Below, piece by piece: positions 17,253 through 26,981 of a DNA stretch of 64,000 nucleotides. The stretch comes from UBA1930 sp943371535 (GTDB lineage Bacteria; Bacteroidota; Bacteroidia; Chitinophagales; Chitinophagaceae). Positions within the stretch are counted from its first letter, which is position 1. Every line of letters starts with the position of its first letter. The notes under the pieces are model-generated. The model worked only from the letters and a program-made list of their open reading frames with translations, searched no databases and was not told where the DNA came from. The DNA lies in NCBI GenBank assembly GCA_943371535.1, contig CALRVE020000004.1, positions 102,625-166,624 of the forward strand, given 5' to 3'. A program made the translations under genes and the position numbers.

Positions 17253-18146
17253 TTATTGTTTTTTAGGCTCTAATAATTGAAAGAACTGATCTAGTTGAGG
17301 TAATATTACTATTCTAGTTCTACGATTGGCAGCCCTACCATTTTTGCTACTATTGTCTTCAATTGGTTTGTATTCGCCACGGCCAGCAGCAGCAATTTTT
17401 GTTGGATCTAAACCATGTTGTTTTTGCAAAATACGTACTACCGATGTAGCTCTTTTTACACTTAAATCCCAATTGTCTATTAAGCCAATATTTTTTCCAA
17501 CATAAGGAATACTATCCGTGTGTCCTTCAACCATAAATTCAATATCGGGTTGATTTTTCAATACTTGAGCTACTTTACCCAAAACAGCTTTTGCATTTTC
17601 GGTTACATCAAAACTTCCACTTTTAAACAATAGTTTATCAGATATATCAATGTATACCACACCTTTATCAACCTTAATATTAATATCGCCATCGTTTAAG
17701 TTACCAATTGCTCCTTTTAAATTCATCACCAAAGCCATATTCAACGAGTCTTTATGAGCCATTTGTTGTTGCAGGGTTTGTATATAAGCATCTTTAGCAC
17801 CAATATTTTCCATAGATTTTCTGATGCTTTCAGCTTGTTGACTGCTAATTACACTAATACTTTCTAATTGCTTTAAAGCTTGCGTATTATTTTGTTTCAG
17901 AAAAGCAATTTGAGCGTCTAAATCATTCACTTTTGCTGCAAGTGCATTTTTATCGGTTTCTAAACCATTAATTTGTTTCGATAAATTTTCTTTATCGGTA
18001 TTACAATCATTTAAGCTTTTGGTAATAGTATTAAAACGCGTTTCTAACTGAGCATAATTGGCTTGCTCTGCTTTAAATTTTTTGCTGCTTACGCATGAAG
18101 TAAAAACAATAGCAGTAGCTGCTATAAAAACAAAATTCTTTTTCAT
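17253..18146 (-). CDS. OmpA-family lipoprotein with coiled coil
   Basis: A 297-residue envelope protein. The lipoprotein signal MKKNFVFIAATAIVFTSC places the acylated cysteine at residue 18. Residues 25-125 form a long coiled coil (repeated patterns such as INGLETDKNALAAKVNDL). Residues 160-290 are an OmpA-like peptidoglycan-binding domain, with VEGHTDSIPYVG, NWDLSVKRATSVVRIL and AANRRTRIVILP. It probably tethers the outer membrane to peptidoglycan. On the minus strand TACATTTG (plus 18173-18180), 26 bases before the start, fits the -7 consensus. Confidence 0.92.
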   Translation of the reverse strand: MKKNFVFIAATAIVFTSCVSSKKFKAEQANYAQLETRFNTITKSLNDCNTDKENLSKQINGLETDKNALAAKVNDLDAQIAFLKQNNTQALKQLESISVISSQQAESIRKSMENIGAKDAYIQTLQQQMAHKDSLNMALVMNLKGAIGNLNDGDINIKVDKGVVYIDISDKLLFKSGSFDVTENAKAVLGKVAQVLKNQPDIEFMVEGHTDSIPYVGKNIGLIDNWDLSVKRATSVVRILQKQHGLDPTKIAAAGRGEYKPIEDNSSKNGRAANRRTRIVILPQLDQFFQLLEPKKQ

Positions 18147-18300
18147 AAGTATTTAATATTGTTTAGAGTTGGCAAATGTATAGTGTACATTTTTTTATTT
18201 TCATAAATAAAAGCAAAAAGAAAGTACATCATTTTAAAACAACTTCTTAACTACTATTATATTTGAGTGCTACTAAAGTCAATTTTTACAATATAACTCA

Positions 18301-18531
18301 ATGGAAGAACAGCCCTTATTTAATCATGCTATTTTACAAGAGTTGATGGTTACCAAAATGCCTTTTGGTAAATATAAAGACCGGTTAATTTGCGATTTGC
18401 CTGAGTTTTATATAGAGTGGTTTGCAAGAAAGGGATTCCCAAAAGGTAAAATTGGAATATTGTTAAATACCATGTATGAAATTAATTTGAATGGCTTGAA
18501 GTATTTATTAGAACCTTTACGAAAAAAATAA
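18301..18531 (+). CDS. DUF3820 family protein
   Basis: A 76-residue protein with the DUF3820 core MPFGKYKDRLICDLPEFYIEWFARKGFP. The family is sometimes labelled quorum-sensing-regulated virulence factor, a name that does not tell function here. It is cytosolic and monocistronic, converging on the endonuclease gene. Confidence 0.9.
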   Translation: MEEQPLFNHAILQELMVTKMPFGKYKDRLICDLPEFYIEWFARKGFPKGKIGILLNTMYEINLNGLKYLLEPLRKK

Positions 18532-18559
18532 GTACTTGCATAAAACAACATTACTATAA

Positions 18560-19960
18560 TTATTGGGCAATCATTACTTTTTGAATATAAGTTTCAGCTT
18601 CAGTAATTAATTTAACCAAATACACTCCTTTTGTTAACTGATTAGTAGCAATATTGATAGTACCATTTACTGTATTAAACATATTACTAAGTACTACTTT
18701 TCCTGCAACATCGGTTAGCTGAATTTGTACTTTTTTATCTACCAAAGAATTTAGTTGTATAATAATATAATCTTTTGCAGGATTGGGATATACTGTAAAC
18801 TTTACATTGTTAGGTAAGTGAATAGTAAATACTTCACTATAAGTAAAAGAGCCATCATTATTAACCTTTCTCAATCTATAATATACTCTTCTACCTCTAT
18901 TGGTTTCAGCATGATCTGTGTATGTATAAGTGTTGCTGTTAGTGGCGTTTATAGTTGCTAATGCAGTAAAATTTGTTCCATTAAAACTACGTTCAACCTC
19001 GTACCTATTCAAGTTAATTTCATTGGCAATATTCCAAGTTAAAACTACTTTATTGTTCACTAATTTTCCTGCAAAAAATAAAATATCAACAGGTAAGGCA
19101 GATAATCCTGGGCAATTGCTATTCCAAATTCTGTTTACATATTGAGGACTATCAACAAACGGATTTCTATTGCCTTGAAATTGATAAGCAGCATTATTTC
19201 TGTTCCTTTCTTTTTCACTTACTGGATCTTGATTATGCCATTTCAACATTAATCTTAAATAATTAATTTTTACCGATGGATAAGTACTGTTATCAAATGC
19301 CTGTGTGGCTTCGGCATTAGACGACCAACCCGGAATATTGCTTTCGTATTGTGTAACAAAATATAAAAATGCTCTTGCAACATCTCCTTTATATTCATTA
19401 ATGGGTTCAAAAACCGAACCTGTAAAACCAGCAACAGATGACGTGCCTAACTTACTTAAATTTAAACTTGTAAAAGATGCACTTGCCACTTCGCCATAAA
19501 TAAAATTGGATCTTTTGCCATTTACCCAACCATCGGTTGGAAAAACATGTAAATAATCTGTTGCAGGGCCTGCTACTGAAGTATTGCCATTAAACCAACT
19601 TTGAGGTACACTATGTTCTCTATTATAACAATCAGCTTCTCCATTATAACCACCACATTGATTAGTGCCTGGTGTAAAATTATAAGGATCGATACCTGTT
19701 GGATTATCAGAATAAATATCCCAAATAACATTGGTAGAGCCACTGCCTACTTCTCTTGGTTTTATATCTGAAATGGTGTATTGAGTCCATAATGAGCCAT
19801 AAGCTTGTGGATTATGACCATTGGTAATAATATTTTTTATAACCGTTTTTAAAGCAGCACAAGAATTTGTACCAACCGAATTATAGTAACCCACAGGTGG
19901 TTGTGCATTTGCATAACTCAACCCAACTATAGCAAGTAATACAAGTATATTTTTTTTCAT
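18560..19960 (-). CDS. Secreted endonuclease I with T9SS type A sorting domain
   Basis: A 466-residue extracellular nuclease. Residues 1-19 are a signal peptide (MKKNILVLLAIVGLSYANA). Residues 30-270 are an EndA/endonuclease I domain with the catalytic beta-beta-alpha-metal motif CYNREHSVPQSWF, followed by DYLHVFPTDGWVNGKRSN. Residues 285-370 form a fibronectin-like segment (VVLTWNIANEINLNRYEVER). The last 80 residues are a T9SS type A tail with VYPNPAKDYIIIQL and GVYLVKL. It is predicted to cut DNA outside the cell for nutrient use or biofilm turnover. Confidence 0.93.
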   Translation of the reverse strand: MKKNILVLLAIVGLSYANAQPPVGYYNSVGTNSCAALKTVIKNIITNGHNPQAYGSLWTQYTISDIKPREVGSGSTNVIWDIYSDNPTGIDPYNFTPGTNQCGGYNGEADCYNREHSVPQSWFNGNTSVAGPATDYLHVFPTDGWVNGKRSNFIYGEVASASFTSLNLSKLGTSSVAGFTGSVFEPINEYKGDVARAFLYFVTQYESNIPGWSSNAEATQAFDNSTYPSVKINYLRLMLKWHNQDPVSEKERNRNNAAYQFQGNRNPFVDSPQYVNRIWNSNCPGLSALPVDILFFAGKLVNNKVVLTWNIANEINLNRYEVERSFNGTNFTALATINATNSNTYTYTDHAETNRGRRVYYRLRKVNNDGSFTYSEVFTIHLPNNVKFTVYPNPAKDYIIIQLNSLVDKKVQIQLTDVAGKVVLSNMFNTVNGTINIATNQLTKGVYLVKLITEAETYIQKVMIAQ

Positions 19961-20042
19961 ACAAAAAATTCAGGCGATGAAGTTAATTGAAAAAATGGAA
20001 TGCATTGTTTTATGCAATTATTAAAAATGAAAGGTAGACGAA

Positions 20043-21236
20043 TTAATGTAAAATGCTTTTAACATTAAGTGTAAGTATAATGGGTGTTTTATCTCTAATA
20101 ACCAAAACTTTTAATCTTGCTCCAGCATTTTGTAAGGCAGCTTTAAAAGTTTGAATGTTTTTTGTAAAGTCGTTATCAATACTAATAATTATATCGCCAC
20201 TTTTAAAGCCAGCAATATCGCCTGGAGAGTCTTTTATAATATCAATCACAGTAATATCTTTATCAACCAAATACACTCCCAAACCTGTATACGAGTAGTC
20301 AAATGGTTCAATAAATTTTGTATTGGGTTTTAAGTGTATGGTTTGTTCTGGATAATTGATAATTAAGTTAAATCGGCGTAATAAATCATTACCAATAATA
20401 CCGCCCATTTGTGGGTAATTGGTAACATTATAATCGTCTTGAAAAATATAAATAGGTACTTTTCTAAATTTATATGGGCCAATATTTACACTTTTAATTA
20501 CCGTCATCTCCATTTCTTTTTTTCCACCTAAACCCTCGGCTTGTGTAATGTATTTTTTCTTTTTTCTTTTGAGTAAAGCACTGTCTTCAACATAATCTTG
20601 ATTCAGTAAAAAACACAATCCTGCACCGGTATCAAAAATAAATTTGTTGGTTAATACTTTTTCGTCTTCAATTTGAAATTGGGGTAATGGCAAAGTGCTG
20701 AAGTTTGGTTTTAAAGTATAACCACCTCTTGGATATTTAATTGTACCGGGAGTATATACTTCAATTTCTAATCTATCGTAATCTATCTTCACAATGTATT
20801 TACGCAAAAAACTAAAGCCAATAATACCATCAATTTTAAAGCCATATACACTGGTCAAAATATCGTAATCGTTAATATGAAAACTGAAGGTGTCTGTTCG
20901 TAAATTGGGAAAATTTAAATAATGCCCATAAGTAAAACTTACTTTTCTCATGCCTGCAATACCACGAATGGTTCGTTCGGTTTGTGCAGTGGTAAATTTT
21001 AAATCGGCAACTGTGGCCGAGTCTAATGAAATACCCCCACTACCAGTATCTAAAACAAAATTGAGCGTGTCTTTAGATAGTGTATCAATGGTGGCTCTAA
21101 TAATAATAATGCCGCCTGTTAATTGTATAAACGTAAAACGAGTAAGTAGTTTAGCTTGTGGAGCAACAAATTCTTCTTGTGCATGGCTAGCAAGCATTTG
21201 AGTTAGCAATAAAAAGAATACAATTATTTTTTTCAT
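20043..21236 (-). CDS. Exported retropepsin-like aspartyl protease with PDZ domain
   Basis: A 397-residue exported protein with signal MKKIIVFFLLLTQMLASHAQ from ATG 21236 (a TTG two codons earlier is in frame). It has two aspartyl-protease half-sites, LDTGSGGISLDS near residue 65 and FDTGAGLCFLL near 205, as expected for an active bilobal or clan AA fold. A C-terminal PDZ domain spans about 315-395, with DIIKDSPGDIAGFKSGDIIISID. Such proteins are common in Bacteroidota and act in the periplasm or at the surface; substrates are unknown. Confidence 0.88.
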   Translation of the reverse strand: MKKIIVFFLLLTQMLASHAQEEFVAPQAKLLTRFTFIQLTGGIIIIRATIDTLSKDTLNFVLDTGSGGISLDSATVADLKFTTAQTERTIRGIAGMRKVSFTYGHYLNFPNLRTDTFSFHINDYDILTSVYGFKIDGIIGFSFLRKYIVKIDYDRLEIEVYTPGTIKYPRGGYTLKPNFSTLPLPQFQIEDEKVLTNKFIFDTGAGLCFLLNQDYVEDSALLKRKKKKYITQAEGLGGKKEMEMTVIKSVNIGPYKFRKVPIYIFQDDYNVTNYPQMGGIIGNDLLRRFNLIINYPEQTIHLKPNTKFIEPFDYSYTGLGVYLVDKDITVIDIIKDSPGDIAGFKSGDIIISIDNDFTKNIQTFKAALQNAGARLKVLVIRDKTPIILTLNVKSILH

Positions 21237-21398
21237 GTACAAGCAAATTGAAGAATAGCAATAAAGTTAGCTATCTATCACTGAAAGACAATAATTCTTG
21301 AATTTATTGATTACTGTTATTTCAATGGTTAAAACAATGTCTCAATGGTAATTGTTCGTTTTAAAGTAATAGTGAAAGTGAACCCAACTTTACATCCT

Positions 21399-21406
21399 TA
21401 ACTTTG
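21399..21406 (+). promoter_or_regulatory. -7 element of mqnC promoter
   Basis: TAACTTTG, an exact TAnnTTTG match, 23 bases before the mqnC ATG. Confidence 0.5.
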
Positions 21407-21429
21407 TTGTTCTTTAAAAGATATTAGAT

Positions 21430-22554
21430 ATGCAGTTAGCCGATTTGTATAGCAAAGCACTAAAGTTTGAATTTTTAAGTATAGAAGAAGGTATGTTTTT
21501 ATTTGAACATGCTCCATTAGCAGAATTAATGTTTGTTGCCAATGAAATGAAAAAGCATCATGTACCACATGGAAAAGTAACTTGGCAAATTGATAGAAAT
21601 GTAAATACCACCAATGTTTGTATTGCCAATTGTAAGTTTTGTAATTTTTATAGAATACCTGGACATGCAGAAGCATACATAACTGATATGCCTACTTACA
21701 GAAAGAAAATTGAAGAAACCATTCAGTATGGTGGTGATCAATTGTTATTACAAGGTGGGCATCATCCAGCATTAGGATTAGATTTTTATACTAAAACATT
21801 TAGAGAGATTAAGCAAGAATATCCAACCATTAAATTACATGCACTTGGACCCCCAGAAATTGCACATATAACTAAACTAGAGAAAAGTACACATCATGAA
21901 GTGTTGAAAGCTTTAAAAGAAGCAGGTTTAGATAGTTTGCCTGGTGCTGGTGCCGAAATTTTAATTGATAGAGTTCGCCGTTTAATTAGTAAAGGAAAAT
22001 GTGGAGCAGATGAATGGTTGGCTGTAATGCATGAAGCCCATAAACTAGATATTACTACTAGTGCAACCATGATGTTTGGTCATGTAGAAACATTGGAAGA
22101 ACGTTTTATACACTTAGTAAAAATTCGTGAAGTACAAGCCATGAAGCCCGAACATGCAAAAGGATTTTTAGCTTTTATACCATGGACTTTTCAAGATGTA
22201 GATACTTTATTGGCAAGAATTAGAGGTGTGCAAAATTTAACCACTGCCGAAGAATACATTCGTATGATTGCCATTAGCCGAATTATGTTACCCAATGTAA
22301 AAAATATTCAAGCAAGTTGGTTAACAGTAGGTAAACAAACAGCACAAATTTGTTTAAATGCTGGTGCTAATGATTTTGGAAGTATTATGATTGAAGAAAA
22401 TGTAGTAAGTGCAGCAGGTGCACCACATAGATTTACTTATAAAACCATTCAAGATGCTATTAAAGAAGCAGGTTTTGAACCTCAATTGCGTAATCAACAA
22501 TATGAGTGGAGAGCAATTCCTGAAACTATTGAAGAGCAAGTGGTGAATTATTAA
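21430..22554 (+). CDS. mqnC: Cyclic dehypoxanthinyl futalosine synthase
   Basis: A radical-SAM enzyme of the futalosine menaquinone pathway that cyclises dehypoxanthine futalosine. The 374-residue protein has the CxxxCxxC iron-sulfur motif in VCIANCKFCNFYR (cysteines at about 61, 65 and 68), then GGDQLLLQGGHHPALGLDFY, the family motif DSLPGAGAEIL and MMFGHVETLEER, and ends GFEPQLRNQQYEW. No other mqn gene is near, so the pathway is dispersed, as is usual in this phylum. A strong terminator follows. Confidence 0.96.
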   Translation: MQLADLYSKALKFEFLSIEEGMFLFEHAPLAELMFVANEMKKHHVPHGKVTWQIDRNVNTTNVCIANCKFCNFYRIPGHAEAYITDMPTYRKKIEETIQYGGDQLLLQGGHHPALGLDFYTKTFREIKQEYPTIKLHALGPPEIAHITKLEKSTHHEVLKALKEAGLDSLPGAGAEILIDRVRRLISKGKCGADEWLAVMHEAHKLDITTSATMMFGHVETLEERFIHLVKIREVQAMKPEHAKGFLAFIPWTFQDVDTLLARIRGVQNLTTAEEYIRMIAISRIMLPNVKNIQASWLTVGKQTAQICLNAGANDFGSIMIEENVVSAAGAPHRFTYKTIQDAIKEAGFEPQLRNQQYEWRAIPETIEEQVVNY

Positions 22555-22575
22555 AACATCATTAATCCTTATACA

Positions 22576-22608
22576 AAAATTGCCCAACCTAATAAGTTGG
22601 GCAATTTT
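22576..22608 (+). terminator. Terminator of mqnC
   Basis: AAAATTGCCCAAC and GTTGGGCAATTTT form a perfect stem with a seven-base loop and a T-tract. It lies 22 bases after the mqnC stop and converges on the lipoprotein gene at 22701. Confidence 0.9.
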
Positions 22609-22700
22609 TTATCCTTAATTAAATAGAAGAAAGAATTTTAAAAAACTGTAATAATTTTATAAGTAGCGTATCTGCCTTGTTTTTGTTAGTTTATAAACAA

Positions 22701-23096
22701 TTATTGCCTATAATAAAATTTAGAGCCAATTTTAAAATACGTTTTTGCATCGTTCATTGCCAAACCTATTACACCTCCTTTAACCCAAGTTGTACCGGTA
22801 TAAGTCCAATTATAAGCTTCATAATATCCGCCTCTAACCATTTCAACTTCACTCAAGCATCTTCCTCCAACTGCTGAACTTGGAAAAACATTACCAGCCT
22901 GATTTAAATAGCCATTTCCATAAACTGTACTACTTGTACCAGTTATTCTAAAAGCAACTCCACTTCCAGATTCTTTCCAAATACCATTTATATCTTCATC
23001 TTTAAATGAGTTGGTTGAGTTTGCTGAATCTTCAGCATCTTTTGAACAGCCAATGAATAGGATAGCAATCATTGACAAAAGGAATAATTTTTTCAT
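22701..23096 (-). CDS. Small lipoprotein, unknown function
   Basis: A 131-residue protein starting at ATG 23096 with lipoprotein signal MKKLFLLSMIAILFIGC (cysteine 17). The mature part has a lipocalin-like opening (DINGIWKESGSGVAFRITG) and a beta-rich remainder with GGYYEAYNWTYTGTTWVKGG. I do not recognise a named family; the pattern resembles small lipocalin-like or META-like surface proteins. It stands alone. Confidence 0.72.
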   Translation of the reverse strand: MKKLFLLSMIAILFIGCSKDAEDSANSTNSFKDEDINGIWKESGSGVAFRITGTSSTVYGNGYLNQAGNVFPSSAVGGRCLSEVEMVRGGYYEAYNWTYTGTTWVKGGVIGLAMNDAKTYFKIGSKFYYRQ

Positions 23097-23487
23097 TTTT
23101 AAAAGTTTAGATTGGTATAATGATTTTGAATAAAATAACAATACGAAAGTGATTCAGATTGTTATCTAAAACAATACCTATTAAGGAGTATTTTTAATAT
23201 GCCATTATTAAGGTAACTACATTAATATCACCAATTTGTATATGATTACTCATTTTGTGAATTAGGATAAAAAAATTCAACAACTTTATGGAAGTAAAAA
23301 ATAAAAAAAGTTGATACCTAAAATCAAAAATTGAATAAAGCAATTCATTCAAATCAGTATAAACTGAGTGTTATTGAATAAATAAAAAATCTATAGTTAT
23401 TAAACAAACTCTTCTCCATTTTATTCGTTATAAATCGTGAAATTTGACTACTCGATTTATTTGAATGATTGATAAAGCATTGAATAC
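23097..23487. other. AT-rich intergenic gap, nothing identified
   Basis: A 391-base divergent gap between the lipoprotein gene and nadE. It is very AT-rich, with short A-runs, but I see no gene, convincing palindrome or exact TAnnTTTG box next to either start. Confidence 0.5.
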
Positions 23488-25170
23488 ATGAAAATTTATT
23501 TAGCTCAACAGAATTATCATATTGGCAACTTTGAACACAATACAGCAAAAATTATTACTGCCATTGAAACCGCTAAAGCTCATGGAGGCGATTTAATTGT
23601 ATTTAGCGAAATGAGTGTATGTGGTTATCCTGCAAGAGATTTTGTTGAGTTCAGCGATTTTATAAATAAATGTTATTCAGCTATTGATACCATTAAACAA
23701 CATGCAACCAATATTGGGGTGTTAATTGGTTCGCCAGCTCGTAACCCAATTGCACAAGGCAAAGATTTATTTAACGCTGCATTCTTTTTATACGAAGGTG
23801 AAGTAAAAGCTGAAATTCATAAAACCCTATTGCCTACTTATGATGTGTTTGATGAATATAGATATTTTGAACCTGCATATAGTTGGCAAACAGTTGAATT
23901 TAAAGGAAAAAAATTAGCTATTACCATTTGTGAAGATATTTGGAACTTGGGCGATAATCCCTTGTACCGAATTTGTCCCATGGATGAATTAATGAAACAA
24001 CAGCCCGATGTAATGCTGAACTTAAGTGCAAGTCCTTTTGATTACACTCACGATGAAGATAGAAAAGCCACCATTAAAGCCAATGTTTTAAAATACAAAT
24101 TGCCTTTATTTTATTGCAATGCCGTTGGCAGCCAAACTGAAATTGTATTTGATGGTGGCAGTTATATTTTTGATAAAGATGCCAACTTAGTAAAAGCATT
24201 ACCCCTATTTGAAGAAGCTGTTGAAGGAGTAGTATTGAATGATGACGGAACTGTACAATCAACAATTATTGAACCTGCAAGTCGAGTGCCAGATAAAGAA
24301 TTGAATCCAATAGCATTAGACGAACACTTAAACATTCAACAAGTACATGCAGCTTTAATTTTAGGCATTAAAGACTATTTTGCTAAAATGGGTTTTACCA
24401 AAGCAATTATTGGAAGCAGTGGCGGTATTGATAGTGCAGTTGTTTTAGCATTGGCCTGTGAAGCATTGGGTGCCGAAAATGTGAGAGCCATTTTAATGCC
24501 ATCACCATATAGTACAGAACATAGTGTAAACGATGCTGTAGAGTTGAGCAAGAATTTAAACAACCCTTATGATATTGTTAGCATAAACGATGTGTACGAA
24601 ACTTTTTTAACCACACTTCAACCCATATTTAAAGATTTACCTTTTAGTTTGGCAGAAGAAAATATTCAAAGCCGCAGCCGTGGTAATTTGTTGATGGCCA
24701 TTGCCAATAAATTTGGCTATATTTTATTAAACACTAGTAATAAAAGTGAATTGGCTACAGGCTATGGCACTTTATATGGCGATATGGCTGGAGGTTTAGG
24801 TGTATTGGGCGATTGTTACAAACTACAAGTATATGCGTTAGCCAATTATATCAATAGAGCAAAAGAAATTATTCCGCAACATATTATTAGCAAACCACCA
24901 AGTGCTGAGTTACGTCCTGGGCAGAAAGACAGTGATAGTTTACCTGATTATTCAATTCTTGATAAAATACTGTATCAATACATTGAACGCAGACAAGGGC
25001 CTGCAGAAATTAAAGCACAAGGCTTTGATGCTGCATTGGTAGATAGAACGTTGAAGATGGTAAATAACAACGAGTATAAACGTAATCAGTTTTGCCCTAT
25101 TATTCGTATTAGTCCAAAAGCATTTGGTGTTGGCAGAAGAGTACCTATTGTAGCGAAATATTTGAATTAA
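23488..25170 (+). CDS. nadE: Glutamine-dependent NAD+ synthase
   Basis: Amidates nicotinate adenine dinucleotide to NAD+, using ammonia channelled from glutamine. The 560-residue protein has an N-terminal nitrilase-type glutaminase with the catalytic triad in FSEMSVCGYPARDF (Glu), HKTLLPTYDVFDEYRYF (Lys) and ITICEDIWNLGD (Cys). The C-terminal synthetase has the P-loop SSGGIDSAVVLALA and NTSNKSELATGYGTLYGDMAGG. Length and domain order are normal for the two-domain form. Confidence 0.97.
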   Translation: MKIYLAQQNYHIGNFEHNTAKIITAIETAKAHGGDLIVFSEMSVCGYPARDFVEFSDFINKCYSAIDTIKQHATNIGVLIGSPARNPIAQGKDLFNAAFFLYEGEVKAEIHKTLLPTYDVFDEYRYFEPAYSWQTVEFKGKKLAITICEDIWNLGDNPLYRICPMDELMKQQPDVMLNLSASPFDYTHDEDRKATIKANVLKYKLPLFYCNAVGSQTEIVFDGGSYIFDKDANLVKALPLFEEAVEGVVLNDDGTVQSTIIEPASRVPDKELNPIALDEHLNIQQVHAALILGIKDYFAKMGFTKAIIGSSGGIDSAVVLALACEALGAENVRAILMPSPYSTEHSVNDAVELSKNLNNPYDIVSINDVYETFLTTLQPIFKDLPFSLAEENIQSRSRGNLLMAIANKFGYILLNTSNKSELATGYGTLYGDMAGGLGVLGDCYKLQVYALANYINRAKEIIPQHIISKPPSAELRPGQKDSDSLPDYSILDKILYQYIERRQGPAEIKAQGFDAALVDRTLKMVNNNEYKRNQFCPIIRISPKAFGVGRRVPIVAKYLN

Positions 25171-25177
25171 TTTTAAA

Positions 25178-25286
25178 CACAAAGCAAAAAAGCAAAGAAT
25201 AAGAATTTACCACAAAGTTTTAGAGAAAAGGAGTTACACTCAGAAATAAAAATCTTCGTGAACTTTGTATCCTTAGTTTCTTTGTG
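25178..25286. repeat. Intergenic inverted repeat of the CACAAAG/CTTTGTG class
   Basis: CACAAAG at 25178-25184 and CTTTGTG at 25280-25286 flank a segment with further weak complementarity (ACCACAAAGT and GAACTTTGT). It resembles the repeat families at 14.2, 26.4 and 36.6 kb and fills most of the gap after nadE. Confidence 0.5.
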
Positions 25287-25306
25287 TGAAAATTTAATAC
25301 TATCGC

Positions 25307-26269
25307 ATGAAAAAATGGTTTAAAAGAATTGGTTTAACCTTCGTAATAGTGTTTGTATTGCTCAATATCATTAGTGCATTTCATGCTTATAAGTTTACGC
25401 ATTTTTACGATGATGCTTCACCTGTAAAAAAGCCAGAACAAATGAGTGCTAGCGAAAAAGCTAAAGCTATGTTTTTTGGGGTGAACTATCCAAAAAGTAA
25501 AGTGGTAGATTCTTTATTGATTCCTCATTCAACTATAAAAATTACAACTAGCGATTCTTTACAATTAGAAGCTTGGTATTTACAGCAACTCAAGTTTGAA
25601 GGAGATGTAAATATGCATAAAGGAACTGTATTAATGTTTCATGGACATGGTAGCAACAAAGGTGCTATTATTAGAGAAGCAGAAGAGTTTTATTCTTTAG
25701 GTTACGATGTACTCACCACCGATTTTAGAGCTCACGGAAATAGTGCTGGAAATGTTTGTACTATTGGATTTAACGAAAGTAAAGATGTAAAAGCAGTGTA
25801 CGATTATATTAAAACCAAAGGCGAAAAAAATATTATTTTGTGGGGCATTTCCTTGGGAGCTTCTACCATTACAAAAACTATTTATGATTATAATATTCAA
25901 CCCAATAAAATTATTTTAGAAATGCCTTTTGGTTCTTTAACCGATGCAGTAAAAGGCAGAGTTAGAACAATGGGTTTGCCTGAACAGCCTATTGCAACAT
26001 TATTGAGTTTTTGGGGAGGAACTCAACAAGGTTTTTGGGCTTTTAGTCATAACCCAAGCAACTATGTACAAAAAGTTAATTGTCCAACTTTATTACAATG
26101 GGGTGTACTTGACGCAAGGGTTACTGCAACTGAAACAGAAGAATTGTTTAATAATTTAGCTACTTCCAACAAACAATGGATTAAGTACGAAAACTGTGGT
26201 CATGTAAGTTTATGTAAAAATGAAAACAACAAATGGAAAGGTGCTGTTACAAGCTTTTTAGCACCTTAA
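25307..26269 (+). CDS. Membrane-anchored alpha/beta hydrolase
   Basis: A 320-residue alpha/beta-hydrolase with an N-terminal membrane anchor (LTFVIVFVLLNIISAF). The oxyanion segment is MFHGHGSNKG, the nucleophile elbow GISLGAS (Ser), the acid in WGVLDARV (Asp) and the histidine in NCGHVSLC, so the triad is complete. The fold is close to the serine aminopeptidase/BAAT-like group. The substrate is unknown; an ester or peptide in the periplasm is likely. Confidence 0.87.
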   Translation: MKKWFKRIGLTFVIVFVLLNIISAFHAYKFTHFYDDASPVKKPEQMSASEKAKAMFFGVNYPKSKVVDSLLIPHSTIKITTSDSLQLEAWYLQQLKFEGDVNMHKGTVLMFHGHGSNKGAIIREAEEFYSLGYDVLTTDFRAHGNSAGNVCTIGFNESKDVKAVYDYIKTKGEKNIILWGISLGASTITKTIYDYNIQPNKIILEMPFGSLTDAVKGRVRTMGLPEQPIATLLSFWGGTQQGFWAFSHNPSNYVQKVNCPTLLQWGVLDARVTATETEELFNNLATSNKQWIKYENCGHVSLCKNENNKWKGAVTSFLAP

Positions 26270-26363
26270 TGGTTCATGTTTTACCACAGGGCAATGAAGC
26301 AAAATACAATAGAGTTTGTTTATACAACTGCATTGCTTTCGTTGCCTTTCATTGCTCCGTTGT

Positions 26364-26577
26364 GTGAAGTTTTTAACACAGAGTAAAGAAGTAAGGAAGA
26401 ATAGTTTACAACTGAGATTGTTTAAACAATTTCGTTACTAGCGTAACATTTCGTTGCTTCGTTGCGTGAAGTTTTTAACACAGAGCAAAGAAGCAAGGAA
26501 GAATAGTTTACAACTGAGATTGTTTAAACAATTTCGTTGCTAGCGTTGCATTTCGTTGCTCCGTTGCGTGAAATAGC
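26364..26577. repeat. 102-bp tandem repeat, two copies plus a stub
   Basis: Unit one (26364-26465) and unit two (26466-26567) start GTGAAGTTTTTAACACAGAG and differ at about six positions. A third copy breaks off after ten bases (26568-26577) at the end of arsC. Each unit contains the palindrome TTGTTTAAACAA. With the preceding 26270-26363, also repeat-like (TTACCACAGGGC), this explains the 308-base gap. No gene is visible. Confidence 0.85.
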
Positions 26578-26970
26578 CTACAAACTATTAATCAACGCCT
26601 CAACTTTTCCTTTAATAAAATCTCTTACTTCATTAAACTCTTTTGGCTCCATGTGTTTTGGATCGGGTATTTGCCAATCTATAAATTGCTTGGCTGGCAT
26701 CCACGGACAAGCATCGCCACAACCCATCGTTACCACAGCATCAAAAGGTGCAAAGGCTTTTACTTCTTCTAAACTTTTACTATCGTGTGTACTTAAGTCG
26801 TAACCCAACTCTTTCATGGCTGCAATTGCTTTAGGATTTACAATGCCACTTGGTTTACTTCCTGCACTAAAGGCTTCTACAGTTGAGCCACCAATTATGG
26901 TAGCAAAAGCTTGACTCATTTGAGAACGATTGCTGTTTTCTACACAAACAAAAAGTAATTTCTTTTTCAT
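26578..26970 (-). CDS. arsC: Thioredoxin-type arsenate reductase
   Basis: Reduces arsenate to arsenite in the cytosol on a low-molecular-weight tyrosine-phosphatase fold. The 130-residue protein from ATG 26970 has the P-loop CVENSNRS (Cys 9, Arg 15) and a redox pair in MGCGDACPW (Cys 84 and 88). It is the CGDxCP type, different from the pI258 type encoded by its neighbour. It is the last gene of the ars operon, 11 bases after the exported paralogue. Confidence 0.93.
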   Translation of the reverse strand: MKKKLLFVCVENSNRSQMSQAFATIIGGSTVEAFSAGSKPSGIVNPKAIAAMKELGYDLSTHDSKSLEEVKAFAPFDAVVTMGCGDACPWMPAKQFIDWQIPDPKHMEPKEFNEVRDFIKGKVEALINSL

Positions 26971-26981
26971 TTTAATCAATT

